Shown here piece by piece: positions 24,180 to 36,039 of a stretch of 64,000 nucleotides of DNA. The stretch is from Bryoerythrophyllum caledonicum (Eukaryota > Streptophyta > Bryopsida > Pottiales > Pottiaceae). The position numbers were made by a program, and so were the translations under genes. The DNA is taken from contig OZ020525.1 in the NCBI GenBank assembly GCA_963971425.1, forward strand, positions 16,560,187 through 16,624,186. The letters are read 5' to 3'. Below the pieces are notes generated by a model that did no database searches, was not told where the DNA came from, and saw only the letters and a list, made by a program, of their open reading frames with translations. How positions within the stretch are numbered: the first letter of the stretch is position 1; every line of letters starts with the position of its first letter.

Positions 24180-25520
24180 CCGCACAGTGACAAGCCTAAG
24201 AGAAGTTCAAGCCTTTTCATCAGGGGAATTGTGGCTTGAAGACCTCATACAACAAAGACAAGTCCAATCCCTAGGCGATAAAGTAGAAAGAGGCGGCGTC
24301 AAACAAGCCATATGCCAACCACGTTGGCAATGGTCACAAAGCAACATGGTAGCCGCGCCTTTTTTTTCACTACACATAAAATACATAAGGCCTTCTGGCA
24401 CCACAACCAACTCCGGATGAGTGGAGCCATCAAATTTGGGTAAATGACAGGGAACACAATTCATAAAGTGCTCTCGGCACTCTCGACCATCCTTGCTTTC
24501 TAGCAATAAGATGCCACTAGGTAACACATCCTTCACGCAGAATAGTGTGTCCAACCTCGACGTCCAACGTCAAGGACGCTTCATGCTGCAGATAAATGTA
24601 ATCCCCTAACAAGAAATGTCGCAGCTGAGGTCGATAGGCACCACTTTGAATATGACCATACGGTAAGGTGTCACGGTGCTAGGCGATCGATAGGTTCTTC
24701 ATGGCAATAGGCATGACTCACTTGAAGAACTCTCCTCGATCCCGTAGACATTGGATCCACACCTCTAGATTGTCCTAATCCACAACCGGAGCCAACTTTT
24801 CCCAAATGGAACTCGATAAAATTGGCTTCCGCCCGTACAACAACTAATATGGACTGAACGCTGCCGGTGAAGCTTGTCGGCTAAATCGGTACCTTATGGT
24901 GATCCAGGATTGCCATATTCCAATCACGGTGGCCACCTTGAAATAATGCTTATTTTTGTAGGCCCCGCTTGACGGTCTGAACCACACGCTCCGCCAAACC
25001 GTCTGCTTCCGAGCGATCCTGTTAAGTGGTACGATGGTCAATCAAAGCCTTGGTATACAAAGCTTTGAAAGCCCCAAGGAACCCACACCTATTGCCAGCC
25101 AAAACCTTAGCTGGGGCTTCAAAACAAGCCAACACATGGTTGAGGAATGCCATGGCCGCCAACTCCGAAGAATTCTACGGTAGTGCCACAAACTTAATCC
25201 ACTTGCTGAAATGCTCCACTATCACCAACACGTATTTGGCTCCACATAGGGTGACAACAAGCAGCCCGACAAAATCTAAGGACCAACAATAGCACAACCC
25301 TTTGATGGACTAAAGTTGCACTTGTGGTGACTACGTGTAGAAGTTAGATCGTACTCGATCACACACTTGACACTGAGAAACATATGTGGCGACCTGCTAA
25401 TACATGCCGCTTACTCAGTACTAGTTGCGTAATATTGAATGAGTTTGTTTCACACCCAAATGTCTTAGGTCTTTGTGTACTAGCCGTATCAATGAAGCCC
25501 TCTGATCTGACCACATAACT
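24180..25520 (-). pseudogene. Ty3/gypsy pol remnant: integrase core followed by PHD finger
   Basis: Read on the minus strand, the frame shows QCQVCDRVRSNF (zinc-binding end), then WSLDFVGLL and VLVIVEHFSKWIKFVALP (first catalytic region). ALIDHRTT and DGLAERVVQTVKRGL follow (region with the catalytic Glu), then the C-terminal RHDTLPYGHI-like segment. The last part, 24554-24207, is open and encodes a PHD-type finger, MLLCDHCQRGWHMACLTPPL followed by DWTCLCC. In-frame stops occur near 25185 and 25020, and the second catalytic Asp region is degraded. A C-terminal reader domain on a gypsy integrase may direct insertion to chromatin. The upstream part of pol is missing; the copia LTR begins at 25523. 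Confidence 0.75.
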
Positions 25521-25522
25521 AT

Positions 25523-25950
25523 TGAGGTTCAAAAGAAGTAGAGAAATGATTGCACAAACAAATGAAACACACATGATAATACAAACAATACTTGGGGTGA
25601 GATGTTGCTTTCTTTTAAAGGCCTTTACTTATACTATCACTTAATGGCGTCTCATAAATCTTGCAAGTGGCTTCTCATGTATCTTACAAGTGTCTTCTAA
25701 AGTATCTTGCAAGTGGCTTCTCAAGCAACTTACAAGTCCCTCTATGCCAACTCATGGTGACTCACTTGTCCTTGCTCATCCCATGCAAGACATGTGAGTT
25801 GGTCCTACCTCTTTGACCTTATGCCATACATGTACCTCTCAAGTTCCTTTCACCTCTCCTCCTTTTCTCTCCATTTACTTTCCCCTCTAAATCTACTTCA
25901 ATAACTATTTACAATTCTGTAATAACTATGAGCAACTCTTAAGTCCAACA
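25523..25950 (-). mobile_element. Copia element, 3' LTR (about 428 bp)
   Basis: On the minus strand the sequence after the RNase H region has a purine tract, AAAGTAGGAG, directly followed by TGTTGGACTTAAG. The proposed LTR ends in CCTCA at 25523, giving the usual TG...CA ends. It contains a TATA-like GTATAAGTAA (about 25632) and a short tandem array of CTTGCAAGTGGCTTCTCA-type units (25655-25740). No 5' LTR is found because the other end of the element is cut at about 29645. Confidence 0.6.
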
Positions 25951-27497
25951 CTCCTACTTTGCGAGTAATTACCATCTTGCAATCCCATCGCCGTAGCTAA
26001 CCTTTGATGTTGCTCTCTTGCAAGTACCTTCGCCAACACATTGGCCACCATATCTTCCGTTGGACAATACTTCAAGCTAATCTCGCCGCTCTCCAACTTC
26101 TTGCGAATGAAGTGATGTTGCACATCAATGTGCTTTGTGCGTGGGTCGTTTGTGGGGTTCTTTGTAAGGGCTATGCACCCTTGATTGTCGCACATGATGG
26201 TGGTTGCTCCTTGAATAAATCCCACATCTGCCAAAAGCAGGCAAAGTTGAATGGCCTCCTTTATACTTTGGATGGATGCCATGTATTTCGCTTTTGTCGT
26301 AGACAAGGAAATGGTTGGTTGCCTCTTGCAATTCCACAAGATGGCACCATCTCTAACAAAGAATACATACTATGTTGTCGAACGACGCTTGTTCGTATCT
26401 TGGACCCAATCCGCATCGCAATAGCCTCTCATAGCAATGTCCTTATTGCCAAACCACAATTAGTGGTCTATAGTACTTTGCAAGTACCGCATGATGCGCT
26501 TCACTCCACTTTAATGTGTCGGACTAGCCCTGGACATAAATTGGCTCACTATGCTCACAGCAAATGCAAGGTCAGGCTATGTGCCTACCATGGCATACAT
26601 CAATGATCGAACTCCACTCTTGTATGACAGACCTTCCATCTCACCTTGAACCGCCTCAAATTCTTCCTCCGAAAGCTTCAACAACTTGACATTTACATCA
26701 AGAGAGGTATTAATGGGCTTGCACTCTTCGATGTTGAAGCGCTTCAGCACCTCCTCAACGTACTTCTTTAGGCTCATGGTGATGGTACGTGCCTTGCGGT
26801 CTTTCACAAATTTCACACCAAGACAATACTTTAACTCACCAAGATTGCTCATTTTGAATTTCGTGGTGAGTTTACCTTTGAGCTACGCCAACTTAATCAA
26901 AAGGCTAGCCAAGATGAATAAGTCATCTACATAAATGAGGACTATCAACAAGTACTCACGTCTTTGCTTGATGTACAAGAAATGGTCCGCTTGACTCCTT
27001 GTAAAATCTTCCTTGGTGAAAAAATCGTCGATGTGTTGGTACCATACTCTAGGTGATTGCTTCAGTCCATACAATGACTTCTTGAACTTGCACACAAGAT
27101 GATCGAAGTCTTCTTGTACAAAACCCTGCGATTGTTCCATGTAAATATCCTCCTCTAAATGGCCGTTTAAAAATGCAGTCTTCACATCTATTTGGTGGAT
27201 CTCCCACTCCAAAGCCGCTCCAGTGCAAATGCACCAAATGGTCGTGAACTTGGCAACGTAAGCAAACGTCTTAAGAAAGTCCACTCCCGCAACTTGAGTG
27301 TATCTATTGGCAACTAATCTTGCTTTTTGGCGCACCACTCGACTCGAAGCATCCTTCTTTGAACAAAACACCCACTTGCATCCAACGCTCTTGCAGTCTT
27401 TTGGAAGAAGAGCCAGCTCCCACGTGCCATTTGTCCTCAGCAAGTCATACTCCTCTTGCATGGCCGACTCCCACTTGCTCGTATCCTTCGATTGCAT
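25926..27497 (-). pseudogene. Copia pol: reverse transcriptase and RNase H, frameshifted
   Basis: Three frames carry the domain. 27497-26883 has KARLVANRYTQVAGVDF, IHQIDVKTAFLNGHLEEDIY and the catalytic YVDDLFIL. 26852-26577 has LGVKFVKDR and the connection region. 26339-25926 has the RNase H end with SLSTTKAKYMA, MCDNQGCIAL and RTKHIDVQHHFIR. These are standard Ty1/copia signatures. Frameshifts near 26880 and 26570-26340, together with the missing 5' end, mean it is dead. Confidence 0.9.
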
Positions 27498-27624
27498 AGC
27501 CTCACATCTTTAAACGATCCTCCAATGATGCCACATTGGCATGCTCTATCTCATGTTGAGGCAAAATGTGGCTCTTCTACCATTCATCGGGCGGATGACA
27601 CTCTCTTCTTGCATACGGCAGCTC

Positions 27625-28670
27625 TTATAAGTTCTTTAACTTCCCATTGCTTGGTGAAGGTGTTGATGAAGATGCTACACTTCCTTCTTTGGCATCCAAT
27701 TTTCCTTCTTTCTTGGTATTGCCATCGCAATCCTTCAAAGGTAGTGGTTTGGAATATTCGTTCACCAAGGTAGGCGTCTTGCTTCTCCCACTTGGACTTA
27801 TCTCCAAAACATCACCAATACTAGTAGTATCTTCATCAAATACTACATCACGACTTTTGATGATCTTCTTCGTCTCAGTGCACATGAGTTGATATACCAT
27901 AGTGCCCTCACAATAGCCAAGAAATAAACACTTTGTGCCTTTTGCATCAAACTTACCCCTCTTTGTATCCGGCACCATGGCATATGCAATGCATTCAAAC
28001 ACACGCATATGAGCAATGCATGCCTTGCGGCCACTCTAAGCTTCTTGCAGTGGGATGGTGACGAGAGCCCTAATATTGGACATTGATTGCGGATGTAGAC
28101 CGCATTGACTACTATTTCCGCCCAAAATTCAAGCTTTAGGCGTTGCGCAGAGATCATGCTACTCGCCATTTCCACTATCATGGTACGGTGAGCACGCTCC
28201 GCGACTCCATTCTGTTCCGGCGTGTAAAATGTTGACGTGTGCCTCTTAATGCCATGCCCTTCAAAAAACCTTGAAAGCCTTAAGATATGAACTCCCTACC
28301 ATTGTTTGATCGAAACACCTTGATTTTGTACTCCAATTGCTTCTCTCTAAGGGCCTTAAATTCCTTGAACTTCTCAAGGCATTTATCCTTTTGTCTTTAA
28401 GATGTACACCCACACCCTCCTCAAAAAGTCATCAATGAAGGTCACAAAATACCTTGCACCACCAATGGAAGTGGTCTTCATGGGGCCATATACATCTGAA
28501 TGCACAATTTCCAAAGGTTTTGTTGCACACGTTGCTCCATCCTTTGGAAATGATGCCTTATGTTGCTTGCCTTGCACGCACCCTTCACAAAATGACATTG
28601 ATAATTCATCTTTGCCAAGAGTCATGCCACTTACCATGCTTTCAAGTAAATGTTCACTTCTCATGTTCAA
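27625..28670 (-). pseudogene. Copia integrase, frameshifted
   Basis: 28670-28383 carries CEGCVQGKQHKASF (zinc-binding end) and VHSDVYGPMKT with YFVTFIDDF (catalytic Asp region). 28181-27843 continues with SAQRLKLEFWAE. 28008-27625 encodes the integrase C-terminal segment (GYCEGTMVYQL) and a Ser/Pro-rich linker. Frames change at least twice. Confidence 0.88.
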
Positions 28671-28784
28671 ATGACCAAGCTGACGATGTCAAAGCTCCAA
28701 TGCATCGCTCTTTGTTGACATTTATGCCATGTTGGCCGCATCCTCCTCAAATACTTTCTTGAAGGTCGTTTGGTACAAATTGCC

Positions 28785-29645
28785 TTAACAAAGTACTACC
28801 ACAAAAACATTTTGATTTGGTGCCCTCAACACACATCCATCCACTTTGAAATGCACCTTCATTCCATTTGTCACAAGTTTACTCACCAAGAGCAAGTTCG
28901 CTTGCAATTTGGGCACATAGAAAACGTCATTGATTCTAAGCCTTATAGAGCAACCCTTCACAAGCACTTCAACAACTATAGATCCAATGCAAACGGCCTC
29001 TACAACACTATCATCACCCAAATGCACGTTACATGTAGTAATTACCTCATACGTGTCTACTGCCATCTTATGGGGTGTCATGTGTTTTGTGGCGCCTGAA
29101 TCCATGATCAACTTAAACATGGACTTGGAATGTGGTCCGCCTTGAGTTGCAAATGCATAGTCATCAACCTCCTTTGCATGATTGGCGTTCTCCTTCTCCT
29201 TTGCTTGGTTTGCATTCTTACACTCCCACTTCTTTGTCTTAAAGCAATTTCGTGCAATGTGGCTAGGTTTGCCACAATTGTAACATACCTTGGGCTTGCT
29301 ACGTAAAGAAGAAGAGCCTCCCCACTTGTTTTGTTTTGACACCAAGGCCGCATCATCGCCATTGGACTCCTTCTCCTTGCGCTTCGACACTTCGTGCATC
29401 AACCACGCCGTCACAAACTCCATGGTGAGTTCCTTCATTGCCAAGGTCTCAAATGAAGTGATCAAGTGTTCATATGAAGGCGGCAAATTCTCAAGCACGG
29501 TTATGACCACATCTTCATCTCTCAGTGAGACATCCAAGCAAGTGAGTTGATCCGCAAGTGCCATCATTTTGTTGACATGATTCAATAAATCATCTCCCTC
29601 TTGCATCTTGATTGTGAAGAACTTGCGGCGGAAGAACTTCCAAGG
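28785..29645 (-). pseudogene. Copia gag C-terminal half, CCHC knuckle and protease
   Basis: The frame starts inside gag (KFFTIKMQEGDDLLNHVNKM) right at a junction near 29645, has the zinc knuckle CYNCGKPSHIARNC and then the aspartic protease with MDSGATKHMT. It ends with a pre-integrase segment broken by a frameshift. The N-terminal part of gag, the primer-binding site and the 5' LTR are gone; gypsy sequence on the opposite strand begins within about 60 bp. Confidence 0.88.
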
Positions 29646-29710
29646 TAATACTTCTCAACCTAGGTCTAAACTTCCAATCCATAGACAACCGGTGTCATTT
29701 GTAAAGCAAT

Positions 29711-29965
29711 ATGGACCATGGTGTATATTTTTTGTGTGGGAAACCCAGACATTTTGCCATAAGAGCTCAATTTGGTGTAGGCTATAACCAAGGAGCTTCT
29801 TTGGAGCTACCATGCCAGAATTGTGGTGAGAATGACCATGCCACAGGTCAATGTCAGGAGCTTCCCAAGCCAAAGATTATTTACAAGAAGGTTGACAACC
29901 CTCTCTGGGAACAGACAGCCTTGAACTATGGTCACATAGGAGGAGTGGAACGGCTTGCTAAGTGA
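29711..29965 (+). pseudogene. Gypsy gag fragment with CCHC knuckle
   Basis: The frame contains CQNCGENDHATGQC, a CX2CX4HX4C nucleocapsid knuckle, followed by a basic stretch and a stop at 29963-29965. It is the first recognisable part of the plus-strand gypsy element; anything 5' of it is lost at the copia junction. Confidence 0.75.
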
Positions 29966-30439
29966 CAACCACTGGTGGAGTTGCAACCAGATATTGAGGT
30001 AAACCGAGTAAGCACCCGCAGCTCCATTGGTGATAAAATAGGAAGACACTCTAGACAGAGACTAGTCCGGCCGAACCGGAGTCATAGGATCCCGACCCCA
30101 GAAACATCGGATGTATCCGAAGGATCGGAGGAGGAGTCAAACCGTGAACTACCTATAGTGACTCCTCCACCGGTAGCTCAATCCGAAAAAGGGGTGGGGC
30201 TAGCCAACCCTCTTCCGGACATTAGCTAGGAAATTAGAGTTTAGATTAATAGAGATAGAGTAGAGCCCCGGGCTAGGAGAGTGACATTTGCCGGTAGCCT
30301 GGTAATCATCCACCTAAACATAGGCCCCCGGGTAGATGACTATAATATCTTGCAGGATCTTTGGGCACAGAAGGCCAATGTGACAATAGGAAATCTTTGA
30401 TATGACAACCCGAATTACCAAAAGCAGCTTAAGGACTCG

Positions 30440-31015
30440 TTGATCCGACCTCGCACGTGCAAGATTAAGTTGCCTTTGGTGGCAGTCAATTTTGCAGAAG
30501 TTGAAGATTTTGGTGCTCCAGAGATCTTAGTAGAGATAGATGGATGTCTAATCTGGAATGTCCCGGTAGGTGGTGGATCCGGAGTTAATCTTATGTTCGA
30601 ACCTACGGCTTCTGACTTAGGATACACTAACCTCAAACCTACCGAGAAAACTCTCCGGATGGCGGATCAATCGAGAGTAGTTCCTACCGGTAAGTTGTCT
30701 GGAATCCCAACCTTGATTTGTGGCACTACTTATCATTTGAACTATATAGTTATCGGGGTAGGTTTGGACAATCCGTTTCCTCTTTTGTTAGAGAGACCTT
30801 GGCTCTACTTAGCAGGTGTCAAGGTGAATTGGGAGAGGAAGGCTTTTGTCTTTAGCAATCCTTTGGTAGGCATTCCATGGCTTCCGGATATACACCAAGG
30901 TGAAACTTCTGAATCTGATGGGTGTACCTCAGATTGGACAGATCCGGATGAAACGGATTTTATTCCATCCCATAAAATAGAGCAAGTACAACCAAGATAT
31001 GGAGTCGGATTTTAA
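30440..31015 (+). pseudogene. Gypsy retropepsin-like protease region
   Basis: The 191-codon frame has VPVGGGSGVNLMFEPTASDL, the position where related plant gypsy proteins have a D(G/S)GS motif, then LLLERPWLYLAGVKVNW. The catalytic Asp is not present in this reading (GGGSG), so activity is doubtful. Confidence 0.65.
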
Positions 31016-31393
31016 TTTTCCAGAACCTATTCCGGAAATAAGAGTGGTTTGCCCGGAATCTGACCCAAAAGATATCCCGGAAAGAAAACCGGAAGACCGA
31101 TCTTTAGGAGAATCTGATGTCCTATTATCCTCAGAGTGGATTAGACAATAGATGAAAGACCAAATCATTCCATCGGTCTCGGGTTGTTCCACTAGTAGAT
31201 CGGTAACTTGGGCGGATTTGTACACCATTGCGGATGTGGACGAAGCCAAGAAGATCAAGACGGGGGTTGCTCCGGATGAATATGAAGCTGTAGATGTAGA
31301 GGCAGGTAAGACCTTCTACCTGGGGAAAAGATTATCTAGGAGAGAATGTAAGGATTATATGGATTTGTTAAAAGAATTCTCAGATGTCTTTGC

Positions 31394-32790
31394 TTGGTCA
31401 CCGGCGGACTTGAAAGGAATCCCTCCGAAGTTGGAGAGCATGCCATTGATTTGAAAGAAGATTGCACTCCGGTCCGGCAAAGGCAATACCGGTTGAACCC
31501 CAAATACTCCTTGATGGTTAAAGAGGAGTTGGACAAGTTGTTGGAGGCCGGAATTATTTACCCGATAAATAATTCCGAGTGGGTATCACCAATCGTGGTA
31601 GTGCCTAAGAAAGTTGGTGCTGATGGTAAGGTAAAAATCCGGATTTGTCTAGATTTCAGGAAACTGAATGCTGCAATCCGGAAGGATCACTTCCCCTTAC
31701 CTTTCATTGATATGGTTCTTGATCATGCTTCCAGTCAAGAATGTTTCAATTTTCTTGATGGATTTTCCGGATACAACCAAGTGTTTATCCGAAAAGTCGA
31801 TCAATTGAAAACCACTTTCACTATAGTTTGGGGTACCTTTGCATTCAATAGAATGCCCTTTGGCCTCTGCAATGCTATGAGTACGTTCCAAGGACTCATG
31901 ACTGGCATTTTCCGAGATTTCTTGAAGCAGTTTTTAGAAGTCTTTATGGATGACTTTGGAGTTTTTAGCCAGTGAATAGATCACATGACCTACCTTCGGA
32001 AGACATTTAAGAGATGACGGGAAATCAACTTGAAACTTCATCCCGGTAAGTGTTTCTTTGGAATGATGAGTAGTTTGCTACTAGGTCATATTGTTAGTAA
32101 ACGTGGCTTGGAAGTAAACCTCAATAAAGTCAAGGTAATATTAGCCTTGCTTCCTCCTACAAATGTCCGGGAAATTAGAGGATTTCTAGGATGTGTGGGA
32201 TATTATTGCAGATTTATTGTCAACTATGCCTGACTAGCTTCTCTACTAACTAAACTACTAAAGAAACAAGTGGAGTATGTGTGGACGGAGCCTAGACAAC
32301 AAGCTTTTGAGGATCCCAAGAAGAAGTTGGCAATTGCCTCCATTCTAGCTCCTCCGGATTGGAGTAAGTCATTTCATGTAACTTCGGGTGGTGTTTGGGA
32401 GCCATACTTTGGTAAACAGACAAGGAGGGCCGGGAGAATCCAATTTACTATGCCAACCGGCAAATGGGCCCGACAGAGAAGAACTACACCGCAACAGAGA
32501 GAGAAGCTCTAAAAATGATCTACGCTTGCAAGAAGTTCCGGCACTACCTACTGGGGTATGAGGTAATTTTCCACATGGATCATGATGCCTTGAAATACCT
32601 AGTAAACAAACCCGATTTGTTCCGAAGACTTGCTAGGTGGATTTTATTATTGCAAGAGTTCAATTATGTTGTTGAAGTAAAATCTGGGAAATCTAATTAC
32701 AATGCAGATTATCTATCTAGGCAAAGAGTCCTAGAGAGTTCTACTTATTTGCCTACAGAGTTTCTGGATGAGTTCTCGGTGGTCTCGTAG
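31394..32790 (+). pseudogene. Gypsy reverse transcriptase and RNase H, broken
   Basis: 31394-31975 encodes RT with VRQRQYRLNPKYSLMVKEEL, ICLDFRKLNAA, FLDGFSGYNQV and the catalytic FMDDFGVFS, ending at a stop. 32030-32233 continues with FFGMMSSLLLGHIVSKRGLE. 32270-32790 holds RNase H, changing frame near 32460-32512, with YTATEREALKMIYACKKFRH and the end NYNADYLSRQ. At least three lesions are visible. Confidence 0.9.
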
Positions 32791-32940
32791 GCCAATCTCC
32801 AGGAGCCCGAGATATATTCGGATATACCTAGTTGCAGAGACTAGTAGATCTGAATTCCAACAGATTATAGAATACCTTCATACCGGAAGATACCCGGCTC
32901 ACCTCTCCCTAGAGGAGAAGAGTGTTTTTCAACACCAGGT

Positions 32941-34110
32941 GTGCCATATTGTTTGATTAGAGGGATTCCCTTTAGAATGGGAGCAGACGACAAGCTTCGC
33001 TGGTGCTTGGAACCGGAGTACCGGAGACCGGTAATTCGAGCATTGCACAAAGGACCGGTCGGAGGACATTTTGCGGTGGTGAGCACCAAGGCGCGTATCC
33101 GGGAGGCCGGATATTGGTGGCCTCATCTGAATAGAGATGTTAAGGGATTTGTGCGTAGTTGTGATTCATGCCAAAGAATCGAAACTCCATCAGTCCGACA
33201 TCATTGGCCTCTCACACCCATAATTCCATTAGCACCATTTGCCAAGTGGGATATAGATTTTATAGGTCCCATCTTATCACTAGGTTCCATTAGACACCGG
33301 TACACTGTCCTAGCCACGGACTATGCTACCAAGTGGATGGAAGCTAGAGCCCACAAAAGAATGATCATCTACTATGGTCGCCACCTTCCTATTTGAGCAG
33401 ATTTTGATGAGGTTTGGATACCCTCTAGAGTTGGTTAGTGACCGGGATATCAACTTCTTGAACGACACCATTGAGCAGATTACCGAGCTTTACGACATCA
33501 AGCACCAAAAACAATGCCGTACAATCCAAAGGCAAACGGATTGACGGAGAGAGCCAACAAAATTGTAGGGAATATCTTGAACAAGATGGTGTCGGCGCAC
33601 AAGATTGATTGGAACAAAAAGCTCCATTTGGCGGTTTTTGCCTACAACACGACTTGGAAAAAGACTAACGGAAGGACTTTCTACTTCCTAGTTTATGGAA
33701 TGGATGTGTTGCAGGAAATTGAGATGGATGTGGAGACTTACCGGGTAATAGCCCAAGGGCCAAGAATTCGGAGATTGGACAGAAGACCTAGAGGATCGGC
33801 TATCAGAGATTGACTAATTGGAGGAGCACCAAAGAGATTCTTTGGACTGGACAATCTTCACTCAAAGTTGGAGAAAGGAGGATTTTGACTGAAAGTTGCC
33901 CTGGGAAATTGGAATCCGAGAAGGCAAGTTAGTCCTTTTGTTTGGCAATAGGCACAAAGACTTTCCGGGTAAGCTTCAAACCCTGTGGATGGTTCCATAC
34001 AGAGTCATTCAAATATTTGAAAATGAAAGTTTGTAGTTGGAACAATTGGACGGGACACCTTTGAACACCATGACAAATGGATCCCGAGTAAGACTTTACA
34101 ACCAATGTTG
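32941..34110 (+). pseudogene. Gypsy integrase, broken
   Basis: 32941-33396 has the HHCC finger (HKGPVGGH and CDSCQRIE) and WDIDFIGPI with the first catalytic Asp. The segment 33400-33513 is frameshifted (the LVSDRD region). 33514-33813 has PYNPKANGLTERANKIVGNI with the catalytic Glu. A C-terminal remnant (WMVPYRVIQIFENE) is recognisable to about 34110 in other frames. Confidence 0.88.
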
Positions 34111-34670
34111 ACTGATGTTTGCGAGGACGCTCACATACAAAAAATCGGTTATGTGGGAGTCTAAAACTCCCTCTTGCTTGCCCCTACCAAAAAAATTAGT
34201 TAAATTGTGATTTTTAGTTTAGATAACCGGCAAATTAGTTAGTGTTGCATAGAATTAATTTGCATAGCAAATAGTGAAAGTAGAAAAATGCTTAATTAGT
34301 TAAATAGTGTTATAGTGGTGATTAAATCGGGTCTTAAATCAACCAATTTTTATACCCGGAAAAACTAAAAGAGAGTGTGCAAGAAAATCTCCGGAATAAA
34401 GGTCCAAATCACTACTTAGGGCTAAATTAGCTAGTCAAGTTTTCATTTAGTAGATAGACTATTTGTTAGTTTTTCTTTCTAGTTTAATTATTTGGATTCC
34501 TTTCTAATTTATTTTTTTGTTGAAAACTTAAATTCTTATTAAAAAAAAGGAATTTAATTTTATATGAAAGAAAAAGATTTTTTTTAAAAAGAAAAAAGTA
34601 ATAAAGATTAAATAAATAAATAAATTGGCTAATACTCGAACAAAATCTGGATATCAATTGGGTACTAGAT

Positions 34671-34769
34671 ATCAAGAGGAGAGAGGAGAAGAGAGGAGAG
34701 AAGAGGAAAGAGAGAGAGGAGAAGAAGAGAGGAGAAAAGAGGAGGGAGAGAAGAGGAGAGAAGAGGAAA
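34671..34769 (+). repeat. Long GA-only (polypurine) tract
   Basis: About 95 bp consists almost only of G and A (GAGGAGAGAAGAGGAAAGAG and similar). It lies 3' of the gypsy integrase and may mark its untranslated or LTR region, but it is much longer than a normal polypurine tract. Confidence 0.7.
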
Positions 34770-35751
34770 CCGCGACCGCTTAAAGGAAGGTTTGAAGGAG
34801 AGTTGCAACCAAGTAGAAGAAGCCAGGGTTTGAAGTTGCAAACTAGGGTTTGTGAAAGATCATGGCGGAGGGGTTTTGGACACAACGGAGGTGGCAATTA
34901 CTAGGCGTGGAAGCTGTGCAAGGAGGTTCAAGACAACGGCGAGAAGATTCAAAGACTAAATTATGATTGTCAAAGAGGTGGCAAGAATTGTGAACAAGGT
35001 GCTTCTTGCCAATTGATGGATTTTTCTTGTTTGTAGAATATCCTTGTTTGTGAATTCTCTTCTTTCACTTGTTTATCTCATTTTCCTTTCCCCGGGATGA
35101 ATTCCGGTTGTCTTCTTTCCTATCTAGAGAAAGTCTTCTCATAGACTCTACTTAGACCTTGTGCATCCTAGAGTCTTGAATTCTTGTTATTTGTGCGTCT
35201 ATCATTTTTCCGTTTACTTATTTTCTTCCTTTCCATTGTCCCGGCGTTGTGGCAAGTAGACTTTGTGTTCTCCCTATTCTTCCACTTTTCCTAGTCTTGC
35301 CTAAATTTTCCGTCATTTTTCCGGTCTCTCCGGACTCCTGGAAAAACCATCTACAAAAATTCTTGTTCTCCTAGCATAAGAGTCATATCTTTTGCTTGAG
35401 TGGTCATTTGTTATTTTATTTTGTCTAGTTGTGTTTTTGGATATGTGAGATGCCTACATTCACATTAATCTAGAAAAGTATTCTGGAGAAAAGTACCCCA
35501 GTTGCCCTGTATATACGTATGTTTTTTGGGCCTGACCGGAAATTGTGATAAGTCTAGTAGGATGATTGGTGAAAGTACAGGCACATCTCGGAGTTAGTCC
35601 ATCCCGAACGACATGACTTTATCGGTAACACTGACTCTTTCCAAGATTGATCCGAAGAAGTGGGAGAGGACTGAGAAAGGAGGACAATTGGAATAAGACT
35701 TGACCCGGATGGGCTACATAGGATTATACCAGAAACCTTGGATCTCCCCGG

Positions 35752-36039
35752 GTGTCCCGGAAGGTTACAGAAGTCTACCGGGCTAATTCCCCGACATTGA
35801 CCAAAGAATTATGGCATAATGTGTACTCTTTTGCACAAGTGGAGGGATGGAAGCCCGGGGTCAACCGGGAGTTGCTAGATAGGCACCTATCAAGCTCCTA
35901 CGACGCATCGCAATGCAACTGCATTGAACAGTTTATGAATAACCGGTTGAGGAGGGTGGTTAAGTTTTTAAACCCAATCTTCCGTCCCAATCGACGTGAG
36001 AGAATCACAGCTCGGCTAGCCACAACCAGTCTCCGGTAG
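35752..36039 (+). pseudogene. Gag-like remnant downstream of the gypsy element
   Basis: A 95-codon frame starting at GTG has WHNVYSFAQVEGWKPGVN and FRPNRRERITARLATT, with basic composition and retroelement-like codon use. I think it is part of a gag or capsid region of a related gypsy element, which would place a second partial element 3' of the first. No standard motif proves this. Confidence 0.4.

Larger units (their letters stand above)
29700..34110 (+). mobile_element. Ty3/gypsy retrotransposon, 5'-truncated and inactive
   Basis: The order gag knuckle, protease, RT, RNase H and integrase is the Ty3/gypsy order. CCGG-rich text typical of this element continues beyond 34110. No 5' LTR exists next to it, so the LTR could not be delimited by comparison. 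Confidence 0.85.

Noticed and set aside
34484-34897. 137-codon minus-strand frame rich in Leu/Phe/Ser
   Set aside because: It is the complement of the GA tract and flanking T-rich sequence, without a domain or gene context.
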